A program made the translations under genes and the position numbers. A DNA stretch of 64,000 nucleotides. It comes from Alkalibacterium sp. 20 (GTDB taxonomy: Bacteria; Bacillota; Bacilli; Lactobacillales; Carnobacteriaceae_A). The notes under the pieces are model-generated. The model was not told the DNA's origin, made no database searches, and worked only from the letters and a program-made list of their open reading frames with translations. Shown one piece after another: positions 18,479-27,086 of this stretch (the stretch's first letter is position 1; every line of letters begins with the position of its first letter). The DNA lies in assembly GCF_001885615.1 (NCBI RefSeq), contig NZ_LSRN01000067.1, positions 1 to 64,000 on the forward strand, written 5' to 3'.

Positions 18479-19247
18479 AGGATTAAATACATTATCAAAC
18501 AGCTTCAACGTGTTAAATGAAAAGCAGAAGAATCTGGCTACCAATGCGGCCAACACGATGACACCGGGATACAAGTCTCAGCAGCTCGTGACAAGCACAA
18601 CGGGTCAAGTAGATATACATAATTACACAAGAGGCTTACAAGGAAACAAGAGAAGCGATATCGGGCAGTTGACATTTGGGAATCAGCTTGATGAAGCAGT
18701 AAGAAACTTCTCAGCCGGCGGAATGAAACTGACAGAAAATAAAACGGATATGGCGATTAATGGGGATGCCATGTTCACTGTTCAAAATGAAGCAGGAGAC
18801 CTTTTCTATACGCGTAACGGAAACTTTTCTGTTAATGAGCAGGGCCAACTGATCACGCAGGAAGGGTTTCAAGTATTAGGCATCGAAAATGGTGGCGGCA
18901 TCGCACCTATTAATGTTGGAACAGATATTGAACAGTCATTTACAATCAATTCATTCGGTTTCGTCAGTACAAATACAGATGATTCTCAATTTTTATATTT
19001 GACTCAATTTGAAAATCCAGCCGAGCTCACAAGCGCAGGTGGCACACTTTTCCAAGGTGGTAACGGTGTGCCTGTAGGAATCGGCTTCCAAATCGAACAA
19101 GGCTATGTGGAATCATCCAACGTCGATATAGCTGACGTGATGACTGAAATGCTGCAAATATCCAGAGAATTCGAAGCCAATCAGCGTGTCCTGCAATCGA
19201 TGGACGAGACACTAAAACGTGCGACTCAAGAAGTCGGACGGACATAG
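18471..19247 (+). CDS. flgF: Flagellar distal rod protein FlgF (FlhO-like)
   Basis: The 258-residue protein is a rod/hook family member with the N-terminal pattern NAANTMTPGYKSQQL and the C-terminal pattern VDIADVMTEMLQISREFEANQRV. Together with the next gene it corresponds to the flhO-flhP pair of Bacillus, encoding distal rod proteins. ATG 18471 is preferred because AGGAAGG lies 10 bases upstream; ATG 18465 is also possible. Either start lies inside the last codons of fliA, implying coupling. It might equally be called FlgG in some schemes. Confidence 0.88.
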   Translation: MIRGLNTLSNSFNVLNEKQKNLATNAANTMTPGYKSQQLVTSTTGQVDIHNYTRGLQGNKRSDIGQLTFGNQLDEAVRNFSAGGMKLTENKTDMAINGDAMFTVQNEAGDLFYTRNGNFSVNEQGQLITQEGFQVLGIENGGGIAPINVGTDIEQSFTINSFGFVSTNTDDSQFLYLTQFENPAELTSAGGTLFQGGNGVPVGIGFQIEQGYVESSNVDIADVMTEMLQISREFEANQRVLQSMDETLKRATQEVGRT

Positions 19248-19260
19248 GAAAGGTGAAAAG

Positions 19261-20037
19261 ATGAGAATCCCTTACAATATATCCAAAAGTGCTATTCAAG
19301 CGCATCAGCACAAACTTAATCATGTGTCGCATAATATCGCTAACGTCAGTACGATAGGCTTTAAGCAAAAAGATGTTCAGTTTACTGAATTGATGCATAA
19401 TGCCGTCACAGAGCAAGACGTCCGTTTGTCAGAAGAAATAGGCAATCCGAGTTTAAATACCGGAGTCAAGATGGCTTCAAGTAAAAATAGGTTTTCTCAA
19501 GGCGGGCTCACGCAAACCGGGGATCCGTTTCACCTGGGGATTGCTGGAAATGGCTTTTTCGGTGTGACAAATGCTGACGGTGGATTGATGCTGACACGTG
19601 ATGGTGCGTTCCATTTGAGTACGGAAGGCCAACTCGTTAATGACCGTGGAGATGTTTTAGAGTTGAACAATGCTGTCCCCGCTGATCAATGGGGCCAGGG
19701 TGATGTGACAATAACTAAGTCCGGAGAAGTTAATGTACTGAATAATGGACAGACAAATACAGTCGGTCAAATTTCTCTCTATTTACCGCCGCATCATACA
19801 GCGATCACTGAAGCGGGAGACAATATGTATAGAGTCAACGAGGGTACGGAACTGCTAACCTCAGTTGATAATCCGGAAGCATTCGGTTCGATTACGAGTG
19901 GTTACCTCGAAGGGTCTACGGTAGATTTAGCACAAGGTATCACTGATATGATGATGTCTCAGCGCGCCTATTCTTTGAACTCAAAAGTTATGCAAAGTAC
20001 AGATGAAATTTATTCTTTGATCAACCAATTCAATTAG
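19261..20037 (+). CDS. flgG: Flagellar distal rod protein FlgG (FlhP-like)
   Basis: This is the second distal rod-type protein. ATG 19261 is chosen since GAAAGGTG lies upstream; earlier in-frame ATG 19219 lies within flgF. The 258-residue protein shows the N-terminal motif SHNIANVSTIGFKQKDVQF, the central LTRDGAFHLSTEGQL and the C-terminal STVDLAQGITDMMMSQRAYSLNS pattern of distal rod proteins. It is the last conventional flagellar gene in this operon. Confidence 0.9.
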   Translation: MRIPYNISKSAIQAHQHKLNHVSHNIANVSTIGFKQKDVQFTELMHNAVTEQDVRLSEEIGNPSLNTGVKMASSKNRFSQGGLTQTGDPFHLGIAGNGFFGVTNADGGLMLTRDGAFHLSTEGQLVNDRGDVLELNNAVPADQWGQGDVTITKSGEVNVLNNGQTNTVGQISLYLPPHHTAITEAGDNMYRVNEGTELLTSVDNPEAFGSITSGYLEGSTVDLAQGITDMMMSQRAYSLNSKVMQSTDEIYSLINQFN

Positions 20038-20064
20038 ATAGAAAACTATAAGGAAGGTTAGGCC

Positions 20065-20784
20065 ATGATTCGATTAAAAAACATTTTCCATAAATACGAT
20101 AATTCGGAAGAATATACATTAAAAAATATTACCTGTGATATTGAACAAGGAGAATTTATCTATTTAACAGGCGCAGCTGAATCAGGGAAAACAACCTTTC
20201 TTAAACTGATGTGTGGCGACCTTAATGCGGGTAAAGGCTTTGTAAGTGTGCATTCGTATGCCCTGAACCGCTTGAAAAAGAATAAAACTTATCTTTTAAG
20301 AAGACAAGTGGGCGCTGTTTTTCGAGATTATGAATTACTTGAATATAAAACGGTGTATGAAAATGTCGCTTATGTACTAGAGGTTACGCAGTATCCTGTT
20401 GGGAAATTGGAACAGCGTGTTTTAGAAACGTTAGCTATGGTTGGTTTGAAATACAAAGCGTTAGATTCAGTCTCAAATTGTTCTGTTGAGGAGAGAAGAC
20501 GCATTGCAATTGCTCGAGCCATGGTAAATGATCCGCGAGTTTTACTTGTGGATGAAGTTACTTCAAACTTGAATGCCAAGCCCAGAATAAACATACTTAA
20601 TCTTCTGCATAAAATAAATAAAATGGGAACTACAGTTGTTATGGCTACGCAAGAACTGGATTTGATAGATCATATGCCTTCTCGCATGATTGAACTGGAA
20701 GATGGTGCAATAAAAAGTGATCGCACCAAGAACCATATATTGCTTATCTTAAGTGATAAAATGGGAGAGTATTACATAAGTTGA
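20065..20784 (+). CDS. Degenerate FtsE-like ABC ATPase
   Basis: This 239-residue protein is built like FtsE (VYENVAYVLE is FtsE-like), but most catalytic motifs have changed. Walker A GAAESGKT (36-43) and the Walker B DE pair (163-164) remain. The Q-loop glutamine is Arg87, the LSGGEQQR signature is CSVEERRR (139-146), the D-loop NLD is NLN (168-170) and the switch histidine is Gln196. Nucleotide binding is plausible; normal hydrolysis is doubtful. No ftsX or other membrane partner is adjacent. It is 27 bases after flgG with its own GGAAGG site, and a terminator follows, so it is probably the last gene of the flagellar operon. Function unknown. Confidence 0.82.
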   Translation: MIRLKNIFHKYDNSEEYTLKNITCDIEQGEFIYLTGAAESGKTTFLKLMCGDLNAGKGFVSVHSYALNRLKKNKTYLLRRQVGAVFRDYELLEYKTVYENVAYVLEVTQYPVGKLEQRVLETLAMVGLKYKALDSVSNCSVEERRRIAIARAMVNDPRVLLVDEVTSNLNAKPRINILNLLHKINKMGTTVVMATQELDLIDHMPSRMIELEDGAIKSDRTKNHILLILSDKMGEYYIS

Positions 20785-20844
20785 GAGACTGGACCAAAAT
20801 GAACAATCTGAAAAATCCATCCGACTTCATATACACTAAAAGAT

Positions 20845-20906
20845 AAAAAAACACGATTTCCATATATATCTGGTTCGATAAGATATATATGGGATCGTGT
20901 TTTTTG
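20845..20906. terminator. Strong bidirectional terminator
   Basis: A long hairpin pairs ACACGAT and CCATATATATCT on the left with AGATATATATGG and ATCGTGT on the right, with one small internal mismatch and a 9-base loop. It is flanked by an A-run on the left and a T-run on the right, so it can stop the flagellar operon and the minus-strand gene that converges on it. Confidence 0.9.
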
Positions 20907-20970
20907 CTAGACTTTTTTCAAGGCTCTAATGTATGTATTAATAGAACTTGATAAGTATCTTCTATGAAAG

Positions 20971-21573
20971 TTAATGGTTGAGTTGCTGATACATAAATCG
21001 AATCGGTCTGGGGTAACGCCGATTGGATGGATGAGGATTGGAAATTGCATGAATCAATCCAGGATACTGCTGCAGCTGTCCGTCATACACACACGTTGGA
21101 TGAACGGCTTCAATAACGTCTCTGGGATGCATCAGGTTCGGACGGTTGAAAGGTGACATGACGCCTGCGGACTGTAATAGTGTGGCTACGAATTCTGAAC
21201 AAAAGAAATGATCAGGACGTTCCCACGAATACTGAAAATAAGCAGGCAGCAAGCCCAGCAAGTTGTAATGCCAGTCAAGAGGATGTGATTCAAAAGACTG
21301 AAGGTGTGTTTTGATCACATGCCATTCCTGATCGCTGACTTGGACGGCATACACCCGACCACTGGACTCTTTATAAAACGGATGACTGAAGTCTTCTTTA
21401 GCGAAGCCAGCCATAAGCGGATTTATCGGTTGGCGTCGTCCAAAGCTGTAGACCTCGGATAAAGATGCTTCCAGGGAAATGGAAAGATGGTTATACGGGT
21501 ACCGACTGAATAGGCGGATACTTTGGCTCAGTACCGTTTGATTGTTGGTTTCAATAAGATAGATGATTGGCAT
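20971..21573 (-). CDS. Permuted papain-fold hydrolase (YiiX-like)
   Basis: This 200-residue protein has the pattern of the permuted NlpC/P60 (papain-fold) family: a histidine in YNHLSISLE (His29), an acidic residue close after it (Glu35), and the later cysteine in FFCSEFVATLL (Cys125). In this permuted group the His comes before the Cys. Such enzymes are predicted amidases or lipid-modifying hydrolases. There is no signal peptide, so it is probably cytoplasmic. The AAAGGGAA site precedes the ATG. It converges on the flagellar operon and has no obvious functional partner. Confidence 0.72.
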   Translation of the reverse strand: MPIIYLIETNNQTVLSQSIRLFSRYPYNHLSISLEASLSEVYSFGRRQPINPLMAGFAKEDFSHPFYKESSGRVYAVQVSDQEWHVIKTHLQSFESHPLDWHYNLLGLLPAYFQYSWERPDHFFCSEFVATLLQSAGVMSPFNRPNLMHPRDVIEAVHPTCVYDGQLQQYPGLIHAISNPHPSNRRYPRPIRFMYQQLNH

Positions 21574-22026
21574 AATAATTCCCTTTCGGTTACAGTGATT
21601 TTAGTTTTTGAAATGCGGTGCCAACTGAGCTAAGTAGACGTAAGGGCGATGGCAACATGTGTATACTGCCTCTATCCTATACGATTTCAACATAGTGATT
21701 AGTTTACTTTAAGTGTCTGGTTCACGAAAATCAAGTCATTTTTCAAGTTAATCAGTTGTTTGAGGATTGCGAACGTTGTGTTACGTATTTTAGCGAAGGC
21801 ACTAAATATGTTTCCAGATTTTAATTGTATATCACGTATGAACCGTTTGTACAGGTTTTATTGCACTGTTTTTTTCAACAGGCTCTGGAACAGGTTTATA
21901 CTTAGTTTTTTTTTCTGAAATCAACCCCCATAAATCAAGTCTGAAGTGCATTTTTTGTGTGTGGCGTGTATACTGATACATAACAAAACATATAGAAGTA
22001 TGTTTAACTGCTGCGGAGGGATAGCA
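21574..22026. other. Divergent intergenic region
   Basis: This 450-base AT-rich stretch separates the minus-strand hydrolase from the DUF2254 gene. A TATACT -10-like element at 21969-21974 could serve the DUF2254 gene, but no good -35 was found. On the minus strand, 21611-21634 resembles the D-arm region of a tRNA, without the rest of a tRNA. No gene was found. Confidence 0.5.
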
Positions 22027-23532
22027 ATGATTGAAAAATGGAATTTAAATATGGAGGAAAGAAAGATTTGGATTACATTAGGTGGGAGCGTGCTCTTTTC
22101 TTTCTTTCTGGCCATATTAGTTATTCTTTTTGATACACGAATTTTTATGGGTGTAGAATATCTTCCAATATGGACATTGACGAGTGTAAACTTAGCAAGA
22201 GAAATTTTAAGTTTATTAGCTGGTTCACTCTTTTCTGTGGCAACCTTTACTTTTGCGACGATGTTAACGATCGTTACGCTATATACCTCTAATTTTAGTC
22301 CGAGAACTATTGAAAATTTTTTACTGAACCGCGCCTCGATGCAAACATTAGGCATCTTTTTAGGTGGGTTTATCTATTGCTTGTCTTCACTATTCTTTAT
22401 GCGTAATTCGGAAGATGAATTTTTAGTCATTTCTGCGACGGTAGCCCTAGTTTACGCTTTTGGCTCAGTATTTATGTTTACCCGTTTTGTCTACACGAGT
22501 TCTCAATATGTGCAGCTTGAAAAACTGATTCATAGCTTATACGAAGAAGCACAGGAAGTTTATGACAACTATATTGTGAGATTTGAAGATTTTCCATCCA
22601 TCAAACATTTGCCAAAAATGTCTTATATGTATACCTATGATATCGAAGCAACCAAAAGTGCTTATATTGAACACATTAGTTTCGAAATTTTAAAAAAATT
22701 AGCGGATGAACATGAAGCAAATATTATCATTGATATTCGTGTGGGTAATTTTGTAACCGACGGGGAGCCGGTAATGGAATTCAAAACAAATAAGAATCTG
22801 GAAGATGAAATGGATAATATTACAAAAAAAGTAAACCAAAGTTTTAGTTATGAGTCTGAGAAATCAGCTATGTATGACCCTGATTATGCTCGTACAAAAC
22901 TCACAGAAGTCGCTTTACGTGCGGTCTCTTCAGGTATTAATGATCCGAATACGGCTATCCACGTGTTACGCTATAAGTCCTTACTAGAAAAAAGATTAGC
23001 CGGATTACCGGGTAAATATGTAATTTTTCATAACGATGAACAGGAAGTAACTGAAAACAATAAGGAAACAAAGAAAAAGCCTATTGACAAGCAACTAGAA
23101 TGGAAAAAAAATAAATTAAAGATTGATATTACAAATAAAAAATTAAAAACAGAAATTATATCTGGTGAAAACGAAGAAGATAAATCTGATAAGAACGAAA
23201 AGAATAAATCTGACAAAAAAGATCAAGAATACGTAAAAAGTGTCTTTTATCGCTACAATGATTTTGCGGAAGATTTGTATTCAGGTTATTGGCAGCTTGT
23301 TTTTTATATGCAAAAAGACATATCCGGCGTTCACGCACTCTTTGAGGCGCTTAAAACAATTGCTTACGCAGCCCATTTAGATAATTTAGGCTTCATTAAT
23401 GAATACAACGACTATTTGTATAATATGACATCTAAAAACTTCAACGAAACATTTGATCAGAATATTATTGAAAGAGATTATAATAAAGTGAAGATGATTA
23501 TTGAAAAGAAAAAATCTCAAATAGAAAACTGA
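22027..23532 (+). CDS. DUF2254 family membrane protein
   Basis: The 501-residue protein has four hydrophobic segments in the first 150 residues, including SVATFTFATMLTIVTLYTSN, then a soluble region with the conserved stretch TEVALRAVSSGINDPNTA, which marks the DUF2254 family. ATG 22027 follows GGAGGG. An unusual lysine-, aspartate- and glutamate-rich insertion (about residues 340-400) lies before the final helical domain. The family has no established function. It stands alone, outside the flagellar operon, with no evident partner. Confidence 0.82.
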   Translation: MIEKWNLNMEERKIWITLGGSVLFSFFLAILVILFDTRIFMGVEYLPIWTLTSVNLAREILSLLAGSLFSVATFTFATMLTIVTLYTSNFSPRTIENFLLNRASMQTLGIFLGGFIYCLSSLFFMRNSEDEFLVISATVALVYAFGSVFMFTRFVYTSSQYVQLEKLIHSLYEEAQEVYDNYIVRFEDFPSIKHLPKMSYMYTYDIEATKSAYIEHISFEILKKLADEHEANIIIDIRVGNFVTDGEPVMEFKTNKNLEDEMDNITKKVNQSFSYESEKSAMYDPDYARTKLTEVALRAVSSGINDPNTAIHVLRYKSLLEKRLAGLPGKYVIFHNDEQEVTENNKETKKKPIDKQLEWKKNKLKIDITNKKLKTEIISGENEEDKSDKNEKNKSDKKDQEYVKSVFYRYNDFAEDLYSGYWQLVFYMQKDISGVHALFEALKTIAYAAHLDNLGFINEYNDYLYNMTSKNFNETFDQNIIERDYNKVKMIIEKKKSQIEN

Positions 23533-23600
23533 TACGTTCTAAAAGTATATTTATTTTTAATATGCTTTTTTTGTAAACCGCTTAACTTTACAAAAAAAAT

Positions 23601-23608
23601 ACCGATTA
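23601..23608 (+). promoter_or_regulatory. Possible sigma-28 type -10 element
   Basis: ACCGATTA resembles the sigma-28 -10 consensus GCCGATAA and has TAAC 14 bases upstream, near the TAAA -35. It is about 30 bases before the original start of the chemoreceptor gene, a typical class of sigma-28 target. Match is partial. Confidence 0.35.
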
Positions 23609-23638
23609 TATATTATATAATGTGAGTAGAGGAACAAT

Positions 23639-25167
23639 ATGGAAACAACGATGATGTCTAATAATCTTTCTATTAATAATAAAGATACATCAATGCATGA
23701 ATCACTAAAATGAAAATACAATCAAAAGACCTCAAGATTATTGACATTTTCAACTATCATACTGATAGTGGGTGCTTATCCTATTGTCTATCTTTTTAGT
23801 TAATACCTGCTGAAACCTTTTGGCGCTTTTTAATTTCTACAGCTTTCATTAATAGTCTTATTTTTATAGGGTATACGTTTTTTGTTAAAAGAACAGAACT
23901 TAAGTACATTATTGTAACTGTAATGTTTACTCTGCCGATTATTATTAATCTAACCTTGACATCAAAATTGTTGTGGGCTGTACTTTTTCTATATCTCTTT
24001 TTGTCTCTCTTATATTTAGATAAAAAAGTGTATTATTTAGCAGTGGTATTAGGACTGATTAACCTTGGGGCTATATTGTATTTTGATCCCACGGCCGTAA
24101 GTGATTCACAAGAGATCGTTATCATGGTTTCATTTTACATATTCGTTGCAGTTGCGGGTTTGTTTGTTGCTTATAATGGGGAACAGTTAATTCGTCAAAT
24201 GGAAACAACTACTGATAAATCAGAAATACAATCGAAAGAATTAGTAGAGATAATAAAAGCGGCACAGGCAACGATCAATCAGTTAAATTCGAGTTCACAC
24301 GCTTTAGATGATTCCAGTGCTTCAATCGTTCATGCTTTTAATGAGTTAGAAACTGCCATTAAAGATATTGCAGGCTCGACAAGTAGTCAGGCTGAAGATA
24401 CAGAAAATGGTGTTAATCGAGTTGTGGAGTTGGGTGATCTGCTAGGTAGCTATTCTAAACACATGAAAGAGCTGCTGAGTAAAACACAAAGAGCAAGTGG
24501 TTTAAGAGAGTCTAGCATGACCAACTTGTTGTCTTTAACCAATAACACCGAAATGAGCATTGAGAACGTTGAAAAGATTGAAACGATGATTCGCTCAACT
24601 TCAGTATTCGTGGATAAAATCGAAAGAGCATCTGCTGAAATTGCTAACATTTCGGAGCAAACCAATTTGCTTGCTTTAAATGCGTCGATCGAAGCTGCTC
24701 GAGCGGGGGAAGAAGGCCGAGGTTTTGCGGTCGTTGCAGAAGAAATCAGAAAACTTGCTGAAAAATCAGCCCGTTTCAATGAAGAAATAGCTGATGTGAT
24801 TCAAAATCTTATTATACAAGCCCAAGGATCAGTTGGTGCAGTAACGACTTTAAACAGTATCACTAGTCAGCAGCAACTTAGCTTGAGTGACACCAATAAA
24901 CAGTTTGAATCATTATCAGACGCTTTGATTACTTTAGAAGATGTGATTACTCTCGTATCTAAAGTAGGAGATCAAATGAAAGTTAAAACAGATGATTTGA
25001 TCGAAATCATGCACAGTCTTTCTGCTTCTTCTGAAGAAAATGCGTCAACGACTGAGGAAGTTTCAGCGTCGATCAGTTCAACAAATACAGATCTTGAATC
25101 AATTACTAAAGAAATACACATCATTTCAAAACAAATAAAAGAATTGGAACAGGTAACAAAGCATTAA
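23639..25167 (+). pseudogene. Broken methyl-accepting chemotaxis protein gene
   Basis: The original start is probably ATG 23639, behind AGAGGA. After 24 codons an in-frame TGA (23711-23713) interrupts it, the reading then continues as membrane-like sequence (SRLLTFSTIILIVGAYPIVY), and near 23801 the frame changes by one base. From there the frame is open to 25167: remaining membrane helices, then a signalling domain with the highly conserved hairpin tip region [20 protein letters not shown] and [17 protein letters not shown] restart at ATG 23923 would lack a ribosome site and the first helices. The two lesions suggest a recently inactivated receptor, unless a sequencing error or restart rescues it. 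Confidence 0.8.
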
Positions 25168-25307
25168 AATGGACCTTACGAATAGATGATTTTTATTATT
25201 CTATATGGATATAAATACAGGTTCATGGAAATAAGAAAATCGATATTCTAAAGAAAAAGAGACATATTTTAATTTAACTTAGTGTTTAGTGAGGAGTAAA
25301 AGCTAAT

Positions 25308-26894
25308 ATGACATCACTACTAATAGACGTAATAACGCATTTATTTAAAATCGATAGTTTAAAAATTATTGGTTTCTGTGTATATGTACTCTCTCTTTAT
25401 TTTATCAGTAGAAAGACTTGTCCTTCACATTATATTTTTTCAATCGTGGACGAATCTTATAATAGTAGAAATAGAGATCTCAATAAAAAAAGTCAGGGCT
25501 TGGGATGGTTCAAAAAATTATTTAATAAATTCAGTTTTTTGAGTAGTCAGGAAAAAGCATTGATACAAGATGTAGAGCAGCACAAAAAGGAATTACATAA
25601 AGTCACTTATTTCGATATGTTGACCAAACTACCTAATCGGACGAAGCTTCACGATGATTTTGAATTAAAGACAATGCAATATTCTGAAGAACAGTCGACG
25701 ATTGAAATTTCTATTTTTGTATTGGATATTGATCGATTCAGAACAATCAATGAATTATACGGACGTGATGCAGGCGATAAAGTCCTGATAAAAGTCACTC
25801 AAAGGCTTAGAAATCTTGTAGGAGTAGATGCAGTCATTGCTAGAGATAGCGAAGACGAAATCTTTGTCCTGATAGAGAACGTCACAGAAGCTAAGACCAC
25901 AGAAATTGCCAAAGATATTGTAACCTTATTCTCAAAGCCGTTTAAAATTAACGATTATACTTTTTACGTTACTGCAAGCATAGGTATTAGCCGCTATCCA
26001 GAAACGGCTCAAGACATTGATGCGCTATTGCAGCAAGCAGAAATTGCCATGTATAAAGTAAAGAAATCAGGTAAAAATAATTTCCATATTTTTATGACTG
26101 ATGATGCAGCCGCTATTGAACGAAAAAGACGGATTGAATTTGGCTTGAAAGAAGCACTTATTAATAATGAACTATACTTATTGTATCAACCGAAAGTAAA
26201 AATGACTTCAGGAGAAATATACGGCGTTGAAGCTTTACTGCGTTGGGAACATTGTATTTTAGGTTTAGTTTCTCCTGTAGAATTCATCCCTATTGCGGAA
26301 GAATCGGGTATGATCAATGAAATAGGGTATTGGGTGATTCATGAAGCGGTAAGACAAGCCAAAGAATGGCATGAGCAAGGTAAATTTTTAAGTGTGGCGG
26401 TGAATGTTTCGTCCTTGCAATTTGAAGATCCTTATTTTGTGAAACGAATCCAGAATGTTTTAGACTTATATAATTTAAAAGAAAAGTACTTGATTGTTGA
26501 AATCACTGAGAGTGTCATGCAAAATGGAGATTATGCGAATAGAATAATCAAAGAGTTGCATGATATCGGTGTGAGTGTAGCGATTGATGATTTTGGTACA
26601 GGATACTCCTCGTTAAGCGTACTAAACAATATGTTTATAGATACTGTGAAGATCGACAAATCCTTTATCGATCATGTTGTCACAAAAGATAATACCGCAT
26701 CTCTGGTTAAAACAATTATTCAAATGAGTAAGAGCATGAATTTTAATACAGTAGCTGAAGGCATTGAAAGTATCGAACAATCTCTTTTCTTGAAAGAAAA
26801 TGATTGTGAGTTTGGTCAAGGTTATTATTTCAGTAAACCTATTTCCGCTCAAAAAGTCATTGAATTAATGCTAGTTCAAAACCGCGAAGTATAA
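25308..26894 (+). CDS. GGDEF-EAL protein, degenerate cyclase, likely c-di-GMP phosphodiesterase
   Basis: The 528-residue protein has one N-terminal membrane helix (about 19-34), a GGDEF domain (about 100-265) and an EAL domain (about 280-520). The cyclase signature is SEDEI (181-185) instead of GGDEF, so cyclase activity is unlikely; the domain may bind GTP as an allosteric site. EAL residues look intact: EALLRW (308-313), NVSSLQF, EITES, DDFGTGYSS, KIDKSF and AEGIE. It should therefore degrade c-di-GMP. GAGGAG precedes the ATG. It lies between the broken receptor and a diguanylate cyclase gene, upstream of the pilus cluster. Confidence 0.9.
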   Translation: MTSLLIDVITHLFKIDSLKIIGFCVYVLSLYFISRKTCPSHYIFSIVDESYNSRNRDLNKKSQGLGWFKKLFNKFSFLSSQEKALIQDVEQHKKELHKVTYFDMLTKLPNRTKLHDDFELKTMQYSEEQSTIEISIFVLDIDRFRTINELYGRDAGDKVLIKVTQRLRNLVGVDAVIARDSEDEIFVLIENVTEAKTTEIAKDIVTLFSKPFKINDYTFYVTASIGISRYPETAQDIDALLQQAEIAMYKVKKSGKNNFHIFMTDDAAAIERKRRIEFGLKEALINNELYLLYQPKVKMTSGEIYGVEALLRWEHCILGLVSPVEFIPIAEESGMINEIGYWVIHEAVRQAKEWHEQGKFLSVAVNVSSLQFEDPYFVKRIQNVLDLYNLKEKYLIVEITESVMQNGDYANRIIKELHDIGVSVAIDDFGTGYSSLSVLNNMFIDTVKIDKSFIDHVVTKDNTASLVKTIIQMSKSMNFNTVAEGIESIEQSLFLKENDCEFGQGYYFSKPISAQKVIELMLVQNREV

Positions 26895-26910
26895 CACTTC
26901 GCGGTTTTTT
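26881..26910 (+). terminator. Terminator after GGDEF-EAL gene
   Basis: ACCGCGAAGT and ACTTCGCGGT form a perfect stem with a 4-base loop, followed by a T-run. The left arm lies in the last codons of the gene. Confidence 0.9.
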
Positions 26911-27005
26911 GTCCATACATTTGAAATGAGAGCGGTTTATAAAAGCTAGTTTGATTTTTATGAGAGGATATGGTGATTTATTTGTTTTATACTAATGTTA
27001 GAGGA

Positions 27006-27033
27006 TTGACTAATTGCTTGAATAAATATAAAC
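27006..27033 (+). promoter_or_regulatory. Candidate promoter for the cyclase-pilus operon
   Basis: TTGACT (27006-27011) and TATAAA (27028-27033) are separated by 16 bases, a good sigma-A layout. A second -10-like TATAAT lies at 27035-27040. The site is about 50 bases before the diguanylate cyclase start and follows a terminator, so transcription of the cyclase and the pilin genes beyond it may begin here. Confidence 0.5.
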
Positions 27034-27086
27034 TTATAATGTATTACTTATTAGAATTTAATAATCAAATTAAAGAGGTTATATAA

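Noticed and set aside
20065-20784. Functional cell-division FtsE
   Set aside because: No ftsX follows and several catalytic motifs are lost, so this is unlikely to be the division gene.
21590-21640. Complete tRNA gene on the minus strand
   Set aside because: Only a D-arm-like stretch is present; the D-stem is broken and there is no anticodon arm, T-arm or acceptor stem.
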